From the NCBI RefSeq assembly GCF_009498235.1, contig NZ_CP044205.1:2357389-2421388 (forward strand): DNA of 64,000 bases, in the 5' to 3' direction. Shown here piece after piece: positions 7,902 through 15,831 of this stretch; within the stretch, counting starts at the first letter, position 1; every line of letters begins with the position of its first letter. The stretch comes from Candidatus Methylospira mobilis (lineage in GTDB: Bacteria > Pseudomonadota > Gammaproteobacteria > Methylococcales > Methylococcaceae). Made by a program: the position numbers and the translations under genes. Below the pieces are notes generated by a model. That model was not told where the DNA came from, made no database searches, and saw only the letters and a list, made by a program, of their open reading frames with translations.

Positions 7902-8456
7902 ATGAATAAATACAAAACGATATCGATTGTGGTATTGTCCTTTATGCTGTTTGGCATGGCCATGGGGGTGAAGTCCGCATCGGCGGATGACGCCGTGCCG
8001 CCAGTGCTCGTAGGCTTCTCGCGCGGCGAACCGTCGGCCAAGGACATTGTGTTGCAGGCCATCGCCGACGCGCAGGTATCGATCTACATGGCCGCGTACC
8101 AGTTTACCCAGGACGATATTGTCGGGGCTTTGCTGGGAGCGCAAAAGCGCGGCGTCAAGATCGCGGTTGTGCTGGATAAAACCCAGGCGCATGGCGCCGT
8201 GCAAGCCGAGCTTGTGAGATCGGGCATCGGTTGCGCAATCGACCACCGGCATAAGATCATGCATCACAAGTTTCTCGTGGTGGACATGACATCCGTGGAA
8301 ACCGGCAGCTTCAATTACTCCGAGTCCGCCGACAAGGCCAACGCCGAAAACGCGATCTATATTCGAGGCTCGCCCAGCCTCGCCGCGAAGTACAAAGCAC
8401 AGTGGGAAGATGTGAACCGCAAGGCGCTGCTGTGCGGCGGAGTCCGCCCCATATAA
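7902..8456 (+). CDS. secreted phospholipase D-family (HKD) protein, Nuc-like
   Basis: The 184-residue protein has an N-terminal signal peptide (hydrophobic core IVVLSFMLFGMAMG, cleavage near SASADD). It has one HKD motif, HHKFLVVD (H-x-K-x4-D), followed by GSFNYSESADKANAEN. That is the single-motif, dimer-forming layout of the Nuc endonuclease subfamily of phospholipase D proteins, which hydrolyse phosphodiester bonds of DNA or lipid. Its gene starts 10 bases after the candidate holin. A periplasmic nuclease in a lysis cassette could degrade host or competing DNA or help lysis; the substrate cannot be read from sequence. Confidence 0.8.
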   Translation: MNKYKTISIVVLSFMLFGMAMGVKSASADDAVPPVLVGFSRGEPSAKDIVLQAIADAQVSIYMAAYQFTQDDIVGALLGAQKRGVKIAVVLDKTQAHGAVQAELVRSGIGCAIDHRHKIMHHKFLVVDMTSVETGSFNYSESADKANAENAIYIRGSPSLAAKYKAQWEDVNRKALLCGGVRPI

Positions 8457-8502
8457 AACCGGAAAACCAAGCAAAAACCACGCTACCATTGTTCAAAACT
8501 AA
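8455..8502 (+). repeat. AAACCGGAAAAC leader repeat, copy 2
   Basis: It begins AAACCGGAAAACCAAGCAAA and follows the same block order as 7015-7062. It overlaps the stop codon of the phospholipase gene and leads into the hairpin at 8502. Confidence 0.5.
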
Positions 8503-8534
8503 GCCCTTACGCAGCATGCATAAGGGCTTTTGTT
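8502..8534 (+). terminator. hairpin with T run directly before the tube gene
   Basis: AGCCCTTA (8502-8509) pairs with TAAGGGCT (8521-8528) across an 11-base loop and is followed by TTTTGTT. This is a good intrinsic terminator for the lysis cassette. The right arm also holds AAGGG, the only plausible ribosome binding site for the gene starting at 8535, so the hairpin may control its translation. Confidence 0.6.
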
Positions 8535-9038
8535 ATGGCGATTTCATTATCCAGTTACATGAAGGGTTTCTTCGATCTAACCAAGGCGATCGGATTGAAG
8601 GCCATATCCAGCGATTTCGCGTTCGAGATCGCCGGTTTTGAGGGGACTTATTTGCTGGTGAAGCAAGCGCCGTGGCCGGAACTGACGCCACAGGGCGAGA
8701 TCGAGGTTCCGACCGTTCTCGGGGGCATGGCCTATCAGCCGCAACAGGTGAAGTTTGCCGGACAAGGCCCAATCTCGATCATGGAAACGCGCGCCGGTTC
8801 CGTCAATCAGTTGCTGGTTGGTCTGATTACCAAAAACCAGGGTGTTTTCGACGCGAAGATCTACGAAGGCACGCCCATGAAGTACATCAAGGCGAAGTCG
8901 ATTCGCGATTGTTTTATTCAGCTGGACGCCCCGGATCGTGACTGGGAGAACCGTTCGCAGGTGCTGACCTTTTCCGGAACGCTGTTCTTCCACTATTTCG
9001 GCGACGACATGGCCGGTAATTCGACAGATTACCGTTAA
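8535..9038 (+). CDS. probable tail tube protein
   Basis: The 167-residue, beta-rich protein is close in size to T4 gp19-type tube subunits. It has an amphipathic start (SSYMKGFFDLTKAIGLKAIS) and a late beta block (WENRSQVLTFSGTLFFHYFG). Tube subunits stack as hexameric rings inside the sheath and carry DNA. The tube is normally encoded close to the sheath, but here accessory genes separate them by 6 kb. The hub and spike genes follow at once. Confidence 0.55.
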   Translation: MAISLSSYMKGFFDLTKAIGLKAISSDFAFEIAGFEGTYLLVKQAPWPELTPQGEIEVPTVLGGMAYQPQQVKFAGQGPISIMETRAGSVNQLLVGLITKNQGVFDAKIYEGTPMKYIKAKSIRDCFIQLDAPDRDWENRSQVLTFSGTLFFHYFGDDMAGNSTDYR

Positions 9039-9046
9039 CACGCGTC

Positions 9047-9421
9047 ATGGCTTCTATTTCCGCGCTGTCGGCTAGATTTTCCAAAGATGAGCGCCCTATC
9101 GGCATTGTTATCGACCCGGAAACGGTGCTGAGGCAAGCGCTGGCCGCGACGCGCATGTATGCAGGGTATGGGGTGCTGGAATGTGGGAACACCGGCGCTG
9201 AAATTACCGCCGATACCGATCTGAGCGATTCGGAGTGGGCGGTAATTCGTCCGCTGTTCCTTCTGTACGTCGAGCGCGAGTGCGCCATCCATCAGGAAGC
9301 GTCAAGGGCGATGGGGCTGGAGACTTTTGGACGAATGTCGTCGGAAATCTCCGGGGATATCGCCCTGGCCGAGCAGAATCTTCCTGGGCAGGCGTTCTGC
9401 TATACGGTCATCACGGTATGA
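9047..9421 (+). CDS. hypothetical phage structural protein
   Basis: The 124-residue protein is mainly helical, with the block SDSEWAVIRPLFLLYVERE in the middle. I do not recognise the family. It overlaps the next gene by four bases (ATGA) and sits between the tube-like and hub-like genes. Head-tail joining proteins of contractile phages can have this size and helical content. Confidence 0.55.
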   Translation: MASISALSARFSKDERPIGIVIDPETVLRQALAATRMYAGYGVLECGNTGAEITADTDLSDSEWAVIRPLFLLYVERECAIHQEASRAMGLETFGRMSSEISGDIALAEQNLPGQAFCYTVITV

Positions 9422-10314
9422 ATGTCACGCTGGAAAACGGCAAGCCTGTGCGCGGAGACCTGATCAAGTCGGTCATACTACGCTCGGACGCCACGCCGAT
9501 ACCATCCACCGTCGAAGCCGAGATTAGAGTAGACGCGGACATGCGCAGGCAGTTGGCGGAGGGGAAAAGATTTTATGCGGGCAAGGACGGCGACGCCTAC
9601 CGCATCATAAACGACCCCTATTCGGCTGGCGGCTATTACCAGGGCGGTCACGACATGGGCGCGGTCAAGCTGATCGGCGTGCTGGATTGCTGCCACGCGG
9701 TTTCGTTTGTCCGTTCGACGGCGATCATCAAGGAACGCGCCACGCTATCGCAAATCTACCGGGCCTGCGGCGCGACGATAAAGGCAGTTGACGCCGACTT
9801 TCCGGTGCCACGCTTCGTATGCCCAATAGGCCAACCGCCTACCTTCCCCATCGCGCTGGCCCTACAGGAAGCGGGCGGAATTGTGCGCTGGAAGAGCGGT
9901 AAGCTCCGGTATTTCCGGCTGGCGGACCTGTTTACCCAAAAGACGGTCATGTCCATCAGAAGCGAGTCTGCGGAAGATGTTGGCAGCGGGTTTTCCGAGC
10001 GCCCCGAGATACCCTGTTTTTATTCTGTCGACGATGCGGGTCAAATTATTTTCGGCAATAGGGACAAGGCTCGGACGGCGCGTTTCGTGCCGGGAAAAAA
10101 TATCCAGCAACTGCGCAATATGACGCGCTGCTTGGTCAAAAGAAAAATTGCCCAGGTAGGTTTCACCCCGGCGATTGCAGCGGGCGATTTAATCGACGTT
10201 GTGGGCGGCGCGCCGCTGGCGGTCGTGACCGCCGCCCATGTGTATCAGTCCGGCACGGATGGCAGCGGCAGCAATCAATACAGCAAATTGTGGTTATCGA
10301 GTCTGGAGGGGTAA
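9418..10314 (+). CDS. probable baseplate hub protein (gp27/gpD-like)
   Basis: ATG 9418 overlaps the previous stop and gives 298 residues; an upstream extension in this frame is not supported. The C-terminal part has FVPGKNIQQLRNMTRCLVKR and AIAAGDLIDVVGG, the type of sequence seen in the beta-barrel domains of tail hubs (gp27, late control D, N-terminal VgrG). The spike gene follows directly. The hub joins tube to spike at the tail tip. Confidence 0.55.
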   Translation: MNVTLENGKPVRGDLIKSVILRSDATPIPSTVEAEIRVDADMRRQLAEGKRFYAGKDGDAYRIINDPYSAGGYYQGGHDMGAVKLIGVLDCCHAVSFVRSTAIIKERATLSQIYRACGATIKAVDADFPVPRFVCPIGQPPTFPIALALQEAGGIVRWKSGKLRYFRLADLFTQKTVMSIRSESAEDVGSGFSERPEIPCFYSVDDAGQIIFGNRDKARTARFVPGKNIQQLRNMTRCLVKRKIAQVGFTPAIAAGDLIDVVGGAPLAVVTAAHVYQSGTDGSGSNQYSKLWLSSLEG

Positions 10315-10833
10315 GTGGAAAAAGGAGCGCTCATTGGCCGGCAACCGGCAGTCGTGCACAGTTACGACCCGGATACCCGTACCTGTATGGTAAAGATACC
10401 CGGCATCAGCGATGGCGGCGATACGCCGCTGGAGGCTGAAATAGAATATTCGCTGGGCGATAGATCGGCACAATCCGATGGTAAGATTGCAACCGAGGTC
10501 GAGATACTTTCCGGCGATACCGTATGGGTTGATTTCATCGGCGGCGATTCGCGCTATCCGTTAATCACCGGCTACCGTAACCCGCGCGTCGGCAACGACA
10601 AGGAGACGCGGCGCTGGCATCACCTCAATATTGCTCTTGAAAGCGACAAGGATACGATCATCAAGGCGGGGGGCAATGTAACGGTGATCTGCGAAAAGGA
10701 TGTGTCGGTGCAGGCCAAGGGTGATATCAAGGGCAGCGCGCAGGGGTCAATATCCTGGGAGGCGCGGGGCGATATGTCGTTAACGGCGGGCGGCGCGATG
10801 AAAATCAACGGCGAAACAGTGGACTTAGGGTAA
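10315..10833 (+). CDS. baseplate spike protein (gpV/gp5-like)
   Basis: The 172-residue protein starts at GTG 10315, right after the hub stop. It has an N-terminal OB-fold-like region (PAVVHSYDPDTRTCMVKIPG, VWVDFIGGDSRYPLITGY). The C-terminus has short repeats such as VTVICEKDVSVQAKGDIKGS, typical of a triple-stranded beta-helix needle. It forms the membrane-piercing spike. The next gene encodes the PAAR tip, which completes the needle. Confidence 0.8.
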   Translation: MEKGALIGRQPAVVHSYDPDTRTCMVKIPGISDGGDTPLEAEIEYSLGDRSAQSDGKIATEVEILSGDTVWVDFIGGDSRYPLITGYRNPRVGNDKETRRWHHLNIALESDKDTIIKAGGNVTVICEKDVSVQAKGDIKGSAQGSISWEARGDMSLTAGGAMKINGETVDLG

Positions 10834-11096
10834 TGGCCGGTATAGCACGCGTAAACGTGGACAGCGCCGGCGGTGTGATTACCGGGGCGCTGGCACCAAA
10901 GGTGCGAGTAAACGGCGCGCCGATCGCGGTTGTCGGGGCGACGGTTGCGCCGCACGGACAGTATCAGCATGCGGCGCCGGTTATGGTTCAAGGATCTTCC
11001 AAAGTCCGCGCGGGCGGACTGCCGGTATGCCGCGCCGGAGATGAGGCTAGCTGCGGGCATGTGGCATCCGGTTCGGATACAGTTTCAGCAGCATAG
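10833..11096 (+). CDS. PAAR-domain spike tip protein
   Basis: The 87-residue protein has the PAAR pattern: a core with APIAVVGATVAPHGQ, then MVQGSSKVRAGGLPVCRAGD and a late CGH. The Cys and His residues are the likely metal ligands of the sharpened tip. Its ATG overlaps the spike stop codon by one base, matching one-to-one assembly with the spike. Confidence 0.85.
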   Translation: MAGIARVNVDSAGGVITGALAPKVRVNGAPIAVVGATVAPHGQYQHAAPVMVQGSSKVRAGGLPVCRAGDEASCGHVASGSDTVSAA

Positions 11097-11106
11097 GGAA
11101 AAACAG

Positions 11107-11607
11107 ATGAGCATCCAACACTTATTTTCATTCGCGGACTTATCGGTAAAGGACAAGGCGGCAAAGGCCGCGATGAAGTATTTCTCGCGCGCCGGCGCCA
11201 ATGTCGCGCAGCAGGACGTTGACGGCAAAATCAAGCGGACGTCAGGTATCAACTACCGGGAAATGACTTTCACCTTCGATGATTCTCAAACTGTGGTAAT
11301 GCGCATCAACGCGACGGGCGACGTATTCCAGGTACTCATCAACGGCGCGGTTACGCCGATCAAGAACCAAAGCGACCAGGTTGCGGCCATCGCCGAAATC
11401 GTGCAGAAGCTCAACGCCGGACGCATGAAGTTTCAGCAAAAGTTGGCCAAGGCGCAGGTGGCTATTCCGCCCGGCATCAAGACGGCGGCTCCGAGGATGC
11501 TGGAGGTACTCACGCAAAAGCGCGATGGGTTGAAATCCGCGATTCAGGCGGTCGTGGAGGAAATTGCCATCGTGACCGGATCGAACACACAAGCGGCGGG
11601 CGAATAG
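11107..11607 (+). CDS. hypothetical phage protein, helical C-terminal half
   Basis: ATG 11107 gives 166 residues. Residues 1-90 are mixed and include a beta pair (REMTFTFDDSQTVVMRINAT). Residues 95-160 are helical (QKLNAGRMKFQQKLAKAQV, ILEVLTQ-like helices). I do not recognise the function. It is the last gene of the hub-spike-PAAR group and could be an assembly factor or an injected protein. Confidence 0.6.
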   Translation: MSIQHLFSFADLSVKDKAAKAAMKYFSRAGANVAQQDVDGKIKRTSGINYREMTFTFDDSQTVVMRINATGDVFQVLINGAVTPIKNQSDQVAAIAEIVQKLNAGRMKFQQKLAKAQVAIPPGIKTAAPRMLEVLTQKRDGLKSAIQAVVEEIAIVTGSNTQAAGE

Positions 11608-11670
11608 ACTTGCGGCAAATTCGACAGGTAAACTCATCGGCGCTTACCCGCCCGCACTGATAAACCTAAC

Positions 11671-11925
11671 CTAAATCCCAAGAAACGCCCTGATTTGCGC
11701 ATCCAGCGCGTCGCGGTTTTTAAGCTGGCACTCCCAGATCACCAGCGCCTCCCAGCCCATCGTCTTCAGCGCGTCCAGCGCTCCGGCGTCGCGCGCCCGG
11801 TTTCGTGAGATTTTATTGGCCCAATAGTCGGCGTTTTCCTTGGGAGCGCGCGCGCCGCGTTTGCAGTCGTGCCCACGCCAAATCAGCCGCGCTGGGCATG
11901 TCGGTCGCCGCGAGGGTTTTGACAT
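11671..11925 (-). pseudogene. C-terminal fragment of Vsr mismatch endonuclease
   Basis: The 84-residue frame contains the Vsr signature IWRGHDCKRGARAPK, then YWANKISRNRARD and GWEALVIWECQLK. This is the C-terminal half of very-short-patch repair endonuclease, which nicks at T:G mismatches produced by deamination of 5-methylcytosine. The N-terminal half with the first catalytic residues is absent. The sequence upstream switches to a cytosine methyltransferase fragment in another frame. Confidence 0.85.
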
Positions 11926-12106
11926 CGGCGGTTTTAAGCGCGCCCGCGCCCCAATTCAGCTCATAGCTACGGCTTTTTTTATAATCGAAGTCGTTGGCGA
12001 AAAGACATGTCCACTCCGGCCCCAGGCCGGCCCGCGCCATGCCGCCACCCGCGAAGAATTCATAAAACGTGTACTTTCCACGCCGTTTTGGTTGATAGCT
12101 GTTCAT
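11885..12106 (-). pseudogene. N-terminal fragment of a DNA cytosine-5 methyltransferase
   Basis: The start (MNSYQPKRRGKYTFYEFFAG) leads into motif I (FFAGGGMARAGL) and then ANDFDYKKSRSYELN, the AdoMet-binding beginning of C5 methyltransferases. After about 70 residues the sequence runs into the Vsr fragment out of frame. The catalytic PCQ and ENV motifs are gone. It looks like a methyltransferase-vsr pair collapsed by one internal deletion, with the junction near 11885. Confidence 0.8.
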
Positions 12107-12440
12107 GGATTGTATGATAGCGGCAATGCGTTAAAGTGCAACCGCGCTGTAAGGTTTGAGAGTAATCTTTGACTAAGAACTAATCATACGCTTACCGTGG
12201 TGCAACCGGCTGAAATCGCCAGCGTATACTACGCGCTGGAGCGAGCTGCCTATCGTGCGGGGGTAGCGGGCGGCGCGGCATACCCGGCCAGCCGTTCGCT
12301 CAGCGCAGAATAGACAGTCCGTACCAAATTGTCTTATGTTCGCGCTATATTGCGGTGGTTAAGCCAAACCGGCGGAATGTATCCAATTGAGTGACAAGCC
12401 GCTTCTGGCCTGTACCTTTAGAATGTTAGGTTGGGTGTTT
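12107..12440. other. intergenic stretch with no confident gene
   Basis: A 38-codon plus-strand frame (GTG 12197 to TAG 12311-12313, reading VVQPAEIASVYYALE) could be a gene remnant, but it has no clear ribosome binding site. Nothing else is supported here. Confidence 0.4.
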
Positions 12441-12659
12441 TTACTGTTGCGACGTTGCCCATTCTTTTACAAAAGCGGTCATCTTTGCTCTTGCCTCTGA
12501 ATCTGTTTGCCCAAATACCTCGCCAAACTCATGCGATATTCTCTGTCTCTCACCACCCTGCATCACATACAAAGCCTGGACTTTCGCGGCATATTTGAAA
12601 TCGCCTATCGGCCGTATTTTTTTCGTTGTCAGATACAGGTCATTTTCATCGATTTTCAT
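12441..12659 (-). CDS. small hypothetical protein
   Basis: The 72-residue protein begins MKIDENDLYLTTKKIRPIGD. A short beta-rich half is followed by a helix (SEARAKMTAFVKEW). It has no signal peptide or membrane span. It is transcribed opposite to the surrounding phage genes, like a cargo gene, and sits next to the methyltransferase scar. The function is unknown. Confidence 0.5.
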   Translation of the reverse strand: MKIDENDLYLTTKKIRPIGDFKYAAKVQALYVMQGGERQRISHEFGEVFGQTDSEARAKMTAFVKEWATSQQ

Positions 12660-12953
12660 ATTTTTACCTATTGCTATGCGGCCTAGACACCCAAAGTAAA
12701 TTATGTAGTGATTTTACTATATAAAACCAGTATTTTTGATTGGATAAAATGAGCCAAAATATCTCGTGGCTATCGTGGCTACTCAGGCACGGCGCTGCTT
12801 ACAGCGCGTCTTTCACTCCCCAACAACGACTGGCTTAACCACTTGCGTCTGTCGGGTGACGGACGATTCCACCTCCCAACAAACCGGAAAACACAGGAAA
12901 GCCTCCAGCCACTCAATTGACAAAATAGCGCATGACCAAACAAATGCGCGCAC
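12660..12953. other. leader region of the portal gene
   Basis: This is a 294-base gap without a supported gene. It is AT-rich near 12700-12745, which could hold promoters for either side. A weak third copy of the AAACCGGAAAAC repeat lies at 12884, and TTGACA occurs at 12918-12923 without a convincing -10 box. Confidence 0.4.
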
Positions 12954-14486
12954 ATGGCCGAAAACCTTAAAACCAAGCTGATGAGCTTCGGCATGTCGGC
13001 GCGCCGCTTTGCCGCGTCGTTTTTGTCTCCGGCAAAGGAAATCACACAGGCCGATACCTGGATGTATGGCGCAGGTGCAACGACGGTTGCATCCCTGCTT
13101 ACTTCCGGCAAGCGTCAAGCCAGAACGCGTCAGGTCATCTACCAGAAGTGGAGCGAGATGGAGGGAGACCCGCTGGTATCTTCGGCGCTCAAGCTTCAGG
13201 TGACATCCGCGCTAGGCGGGCATGAGACCAGCGGCAACACCGTATTCATCGAGAAAAACCCGAAAATCGGCGCGGACCAGCGCAAGGGGAAAATCGTCGA
13301 GGAAATTTCTAAGGATCTAACCCCGCTGCTGAACCGCATCGCCTTTACCATGGCGTACACCGGAGCGGCCTTCGGCGATGCCTACGCACGCATCTACACG
13401 AACTCGAGCGGCGTCGTCGATATTTATACCGATGAAATGGTGCGCCCTCCCCTCGTCCAGCCGTTCGAGCGCGCCAGTAGGACAGTCGGGTTTGCGGTCT
13501 ATGTCGGGGAGCGCAACTTCGAGCGCCTGGATATATCGCAACTGGCGCGCCTGAAAATGCCGCGCACTCAATGGGTGCCGCAGTACGGCGTGGTTGAAAA
13601 GTCCCTCCGGCTGGCGTTGACCGAGGACGATGTGGACAATCTGCCGGTCATGCCGTCTATGGTCGGCGGCTCCATGCTCTACAACGCAGAGCCCTCATAC
13701 GACAACCTCATCGCCTCACTACTCGGGCTGGTTGGTCAGCGCTGGATTGATTCCATCGACGAGCAAATCCTGATGCCGAACCTGGAGTCCATGACGCGCG
13801 CCCAGCAAGAGCGCTTTGTTTCGTCGCTGAAATCAATGTTGCAAGCCTCCAAGGAGCGCGCGGAACGGGCGGTGCGCGATGGCATGCCGATCATGGAGCG
13901 CATCCGGCACATTATCCCGGTCTTCAACGAAAAACAGATGACCAGTCTGGCGCCGGCCAATGGCGGTGGCACAAACCGCACGGCCAGCATCAGCGTCGAC
14001 GACGTATTGCTGCACGCCAAGATGATGGCCGGGGCGCTGGGAACCGATCTCGCCATGCTGGGCTTTGCCGACCAGTTGTCTGGCGGGCTGGGCGAAGGCG
14101 GCTTTTTCCGCGTGTCCGCGCAGGCGGCTGAAAACGCGCGCACCATGCGCAACGCCCTGGCTGAACTCTACAACGGCATCATCGACATCCACACGCTGAA
14201 ACGTTACGGCATGGTGTTTGGCGAGCATGAGCGCCCGTGGACCATCAATTTTTACGGTTCCATATCGGCGCTGGCGGCTGAACAGCAAAAGACGCGTAGC
14301 GACGCGATGAACGCCGGCATGATGCTGGTGCAGACGATGCAGGGGTTTAAGGACATGGGCGCGGATCAGGAAATGATGGAGGCATTTCTGTCGAAAACGC
14401 TGCTGGTCGATGAAGATCTGGCAAAACAGTATTCGGCGATCGTCAAAGCGCCCAATGCAAATGAACCGCCAAACAATCAGGAATAG
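12954..14486 (+). CDS. phage portal protein
   Basis: The 510-residue protein is near the usual portal length. The N-terminal region matches portal style (YQKWSEMEGDPLVSSALKLQ, then MAYTGAAFGDAYARIY). A long helical part (RFVSSLKSMLQASKERAERA) leads to a loop-and-wing region (MMAGALGTDLAMLGFADQLSG, GFFRVSAQAAENARTMRNAL). The dodecameric portal is the DNA entry channel at the head vertex. Its place among tail genes, 10 kb after the sheath, is unusual and implies module shuffling. It is the best evidence that this is a phage and not a headless tail-like particle. Confidence 0.75.
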   Translation: MAENLKTKLMSFGMSARRFAASFLSPAKEITQADTWMYGAGATTVASLLTSGKRQARTRQVIYQKWSEMEGDPLVSSALKLQVTSALGGHETSGNTVFIEKNPKIGADQRKGKIVEEISKDLTPLLNRIAFTMAYTGAAFGDAYARIYTNSSGVVDIYTDEMVRPPLVQPFERASRTVGFAVYVGERNFERLDISQLARLKMPRTQWVPQYGVVEKSLRLALTEDDVDNLPVMPSMVGGSMLYNAEPSYDNLIASLLGLVGQRWIDSIDEQILMPNLESMTRAQQERFVSSLKSMLQASKERAERAVRDGMPIMERIRHIIPVFNEKQMTSLAPANGGGTNRTASISVDDVLLHAKMMAGALGTDLAMLGFADQLSGGLGEGGFFRVSAQAAENARTMRNALAELYNGIIDIHTLKRYGMVFGEHERPWTINFYGSISALAAEQQKTRSDAMNAGMMLVQTMQGFKDMGADQEMMEAFLSKTLLVDEDLAKQYSAIVKAPNANEPPNNQE

Positions 14487-14501
14487 ATCCACGAGGTATT
14501 T

Positions 14502-14924
14502 ATGAATTGGAAAGCAGATATTGTCCGAGTAGTAACCGGCATTGAAGAACTTGCATCCGCCCAGGATGAGGCCGCAATACGGGAATCAGAACGCCGCAAG
14601 GTGTTTAACGAGCAACGGGATCATGCGCTGTTCGTATTGCGCAACGGTGCGAACGAGTTTTGTCGTGAAGCCAGGGTGACGGGCATTGATGCCTTCGTTA
14701 AAACCGAAGAAGACGGATTTTCGGTAACTGCAAACATCCGAAATGCCAGCGTTAAACTATTCGTGCTGGGTCGTGCGTCAAGTCAGGACTGGCATGTATT
14801 TTACACGGCATCCATCAAGCCGCAGGCGGGCCGCAAAATTGATCTTCCAGCCACTTTTATTCAGGTGTTCGACGAAGTAACGATTCCCGAGTTGATGACG
14901 AAACTCCTGGATAAAACGCTGTAA
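14502..14924 (+). CDS. hypothetical phage protein downstream of portal
   Basis: The 140-residue protein starts with a helical region (residues 1-50, including AIRESERRKVFNEQRDHALF). A beta-rich C-terminal half follows (DGFSVTANIRNASVKLFVLG). No family was recognised. It is spaced 15 bases after the portal gene and 5 bases before the next gene, so it belongs to the same transcript. Confidence 0.6.
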   Translation: MNWKADIVRVVTGIEELASAQDEAAIRESERRKVFNEQRDHALFVLRNGANEFCREARVTGIDAFVKTEEDGFSVTANIRNASVKLFVLGRASSQDWHVFYTASIKPQAGRKIDLPATFIQVFDEVTIPELMTKLLDKTL

Positions 14925-14929
14925 CGATC

Positions 14930-15829
14930 ATGAGCCTTTTTAACGAAATTGCATCGTCGCTGGCCCAGAGTACCGGCATCGGCGGCGCGCTATCGAGTCT
15001 TAACGCGCAGATTAACGCATTTACCGGCATGAATCCCGCCACTGCTGCGATGGCCGCGCAAGCGCGCGGCATGGCATCTACCGCGGTGGCGCAGTTGGCG
15101 AACAAATACACGCCGGCAGTGGTGAAGCGCATGGATGCGACAATGGGGGCAAGCGGTTACGGCGGATTGCTGGGCGGCGGGACCAATTCAGGCAATGTGC
15201 TGGATGCGATGGGCGTCACCACCTATTCAGCCGTAAACGGACTATCGTCCGTGAACAGCCAAGCACCTGGGGCTATCAGCATTCGGGGTTTTGACGGCAA
15301 CCCCAACCCGCTATTCGGCGGCATCAGCATGGCCGAAGCCCGGCAAATTTACCAGGAAGCGCAGTCAACCCGGTTCGCCAAGAAAAACCTGTTCCTGATT
15401 GACGTGTCCAGCAGGCTCAAGGGCAGTATTTCCAACTTCAACCTGTTCGTTACCGACATCGAATACGCGCCGTTCACCATCACCGGGGAAAAACGCCGGG
15501 TGGGATCGTCGGTGCTGGACAGCGTGCAATCGGGCGAACCGGTCGAGCTGCGCATTACCACGATGGACGATCAGGCGGGGACGCTGAAAAACTGGTTTCA
15601 GGCGCACTGCATGGCCGCTGTTGCGCTGGACGGAACCGTGGGGCTGCCGGAGCAGTACGCCATTAAGATCGTGATTACCCATGCGTTCATCAAGCCTGCA
15701 TCCGGGGCGTATACCGACACTGGGCTTTACCGGCCCGCCAACATAGAATTCAGTCTATCGCGTAGGGAAGACGCCCTGCAGGAGATTCAAATGTCATTTT
15801 CTCAGCTCGATACATTCATGGCGCCCTAA
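14930..15829 (+). CDS. tail tube-like or baseplate structural protein
   Basis: The 299-residue protein starts with an Ala/Gly/Ser-rich helical segment (residues 1-70). From about residue 145 it has a beta-barrel-like domain (NLFLIDVSSRLKGSISNF, PFTITGEKRRVGSSVLDSV, VELRITTMDDQAGTLKNWF). This resembles tube-fold proteins that start the tube at the baseplate. It lies two bases before the tape-measure-like gene, where a tube initiator would be expected. Confidence 0.5.
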   Translation: MSLFNEIASSLAQSTGIGGALSSLNAQINAFTGMNPATAAMAAQARGMASTAVAQLANKYTPAVVKRMDATMGASGYGGLLGGGTNSGNVLDAMGVTTYSAVNGLSSVNSQAPGAISIRGFDGNPNPLFGGISMAEARQIYQEAQSTRFAKKNLFLIDVSSRLKGSISNFNLFVTDIEYAPFTITGEKRRVGSSVLDSVQSGEPVELRITTMDDQAGTLKNWFQAHCMAAVALDGTVGLPEQYAIKIVITHAFIKPASGAYTDTGLYRPANIEFSLSRREDALQEIQMSFSQLDTFMAP

Positions 15830-15831
15830 CT

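Noticed and set aside
12197..12313. 38-codon frame in the gap after the methyltransferase scar
   Set aside because: No ribosome binding site and no neighbour to support it; noted only in the gap entry.
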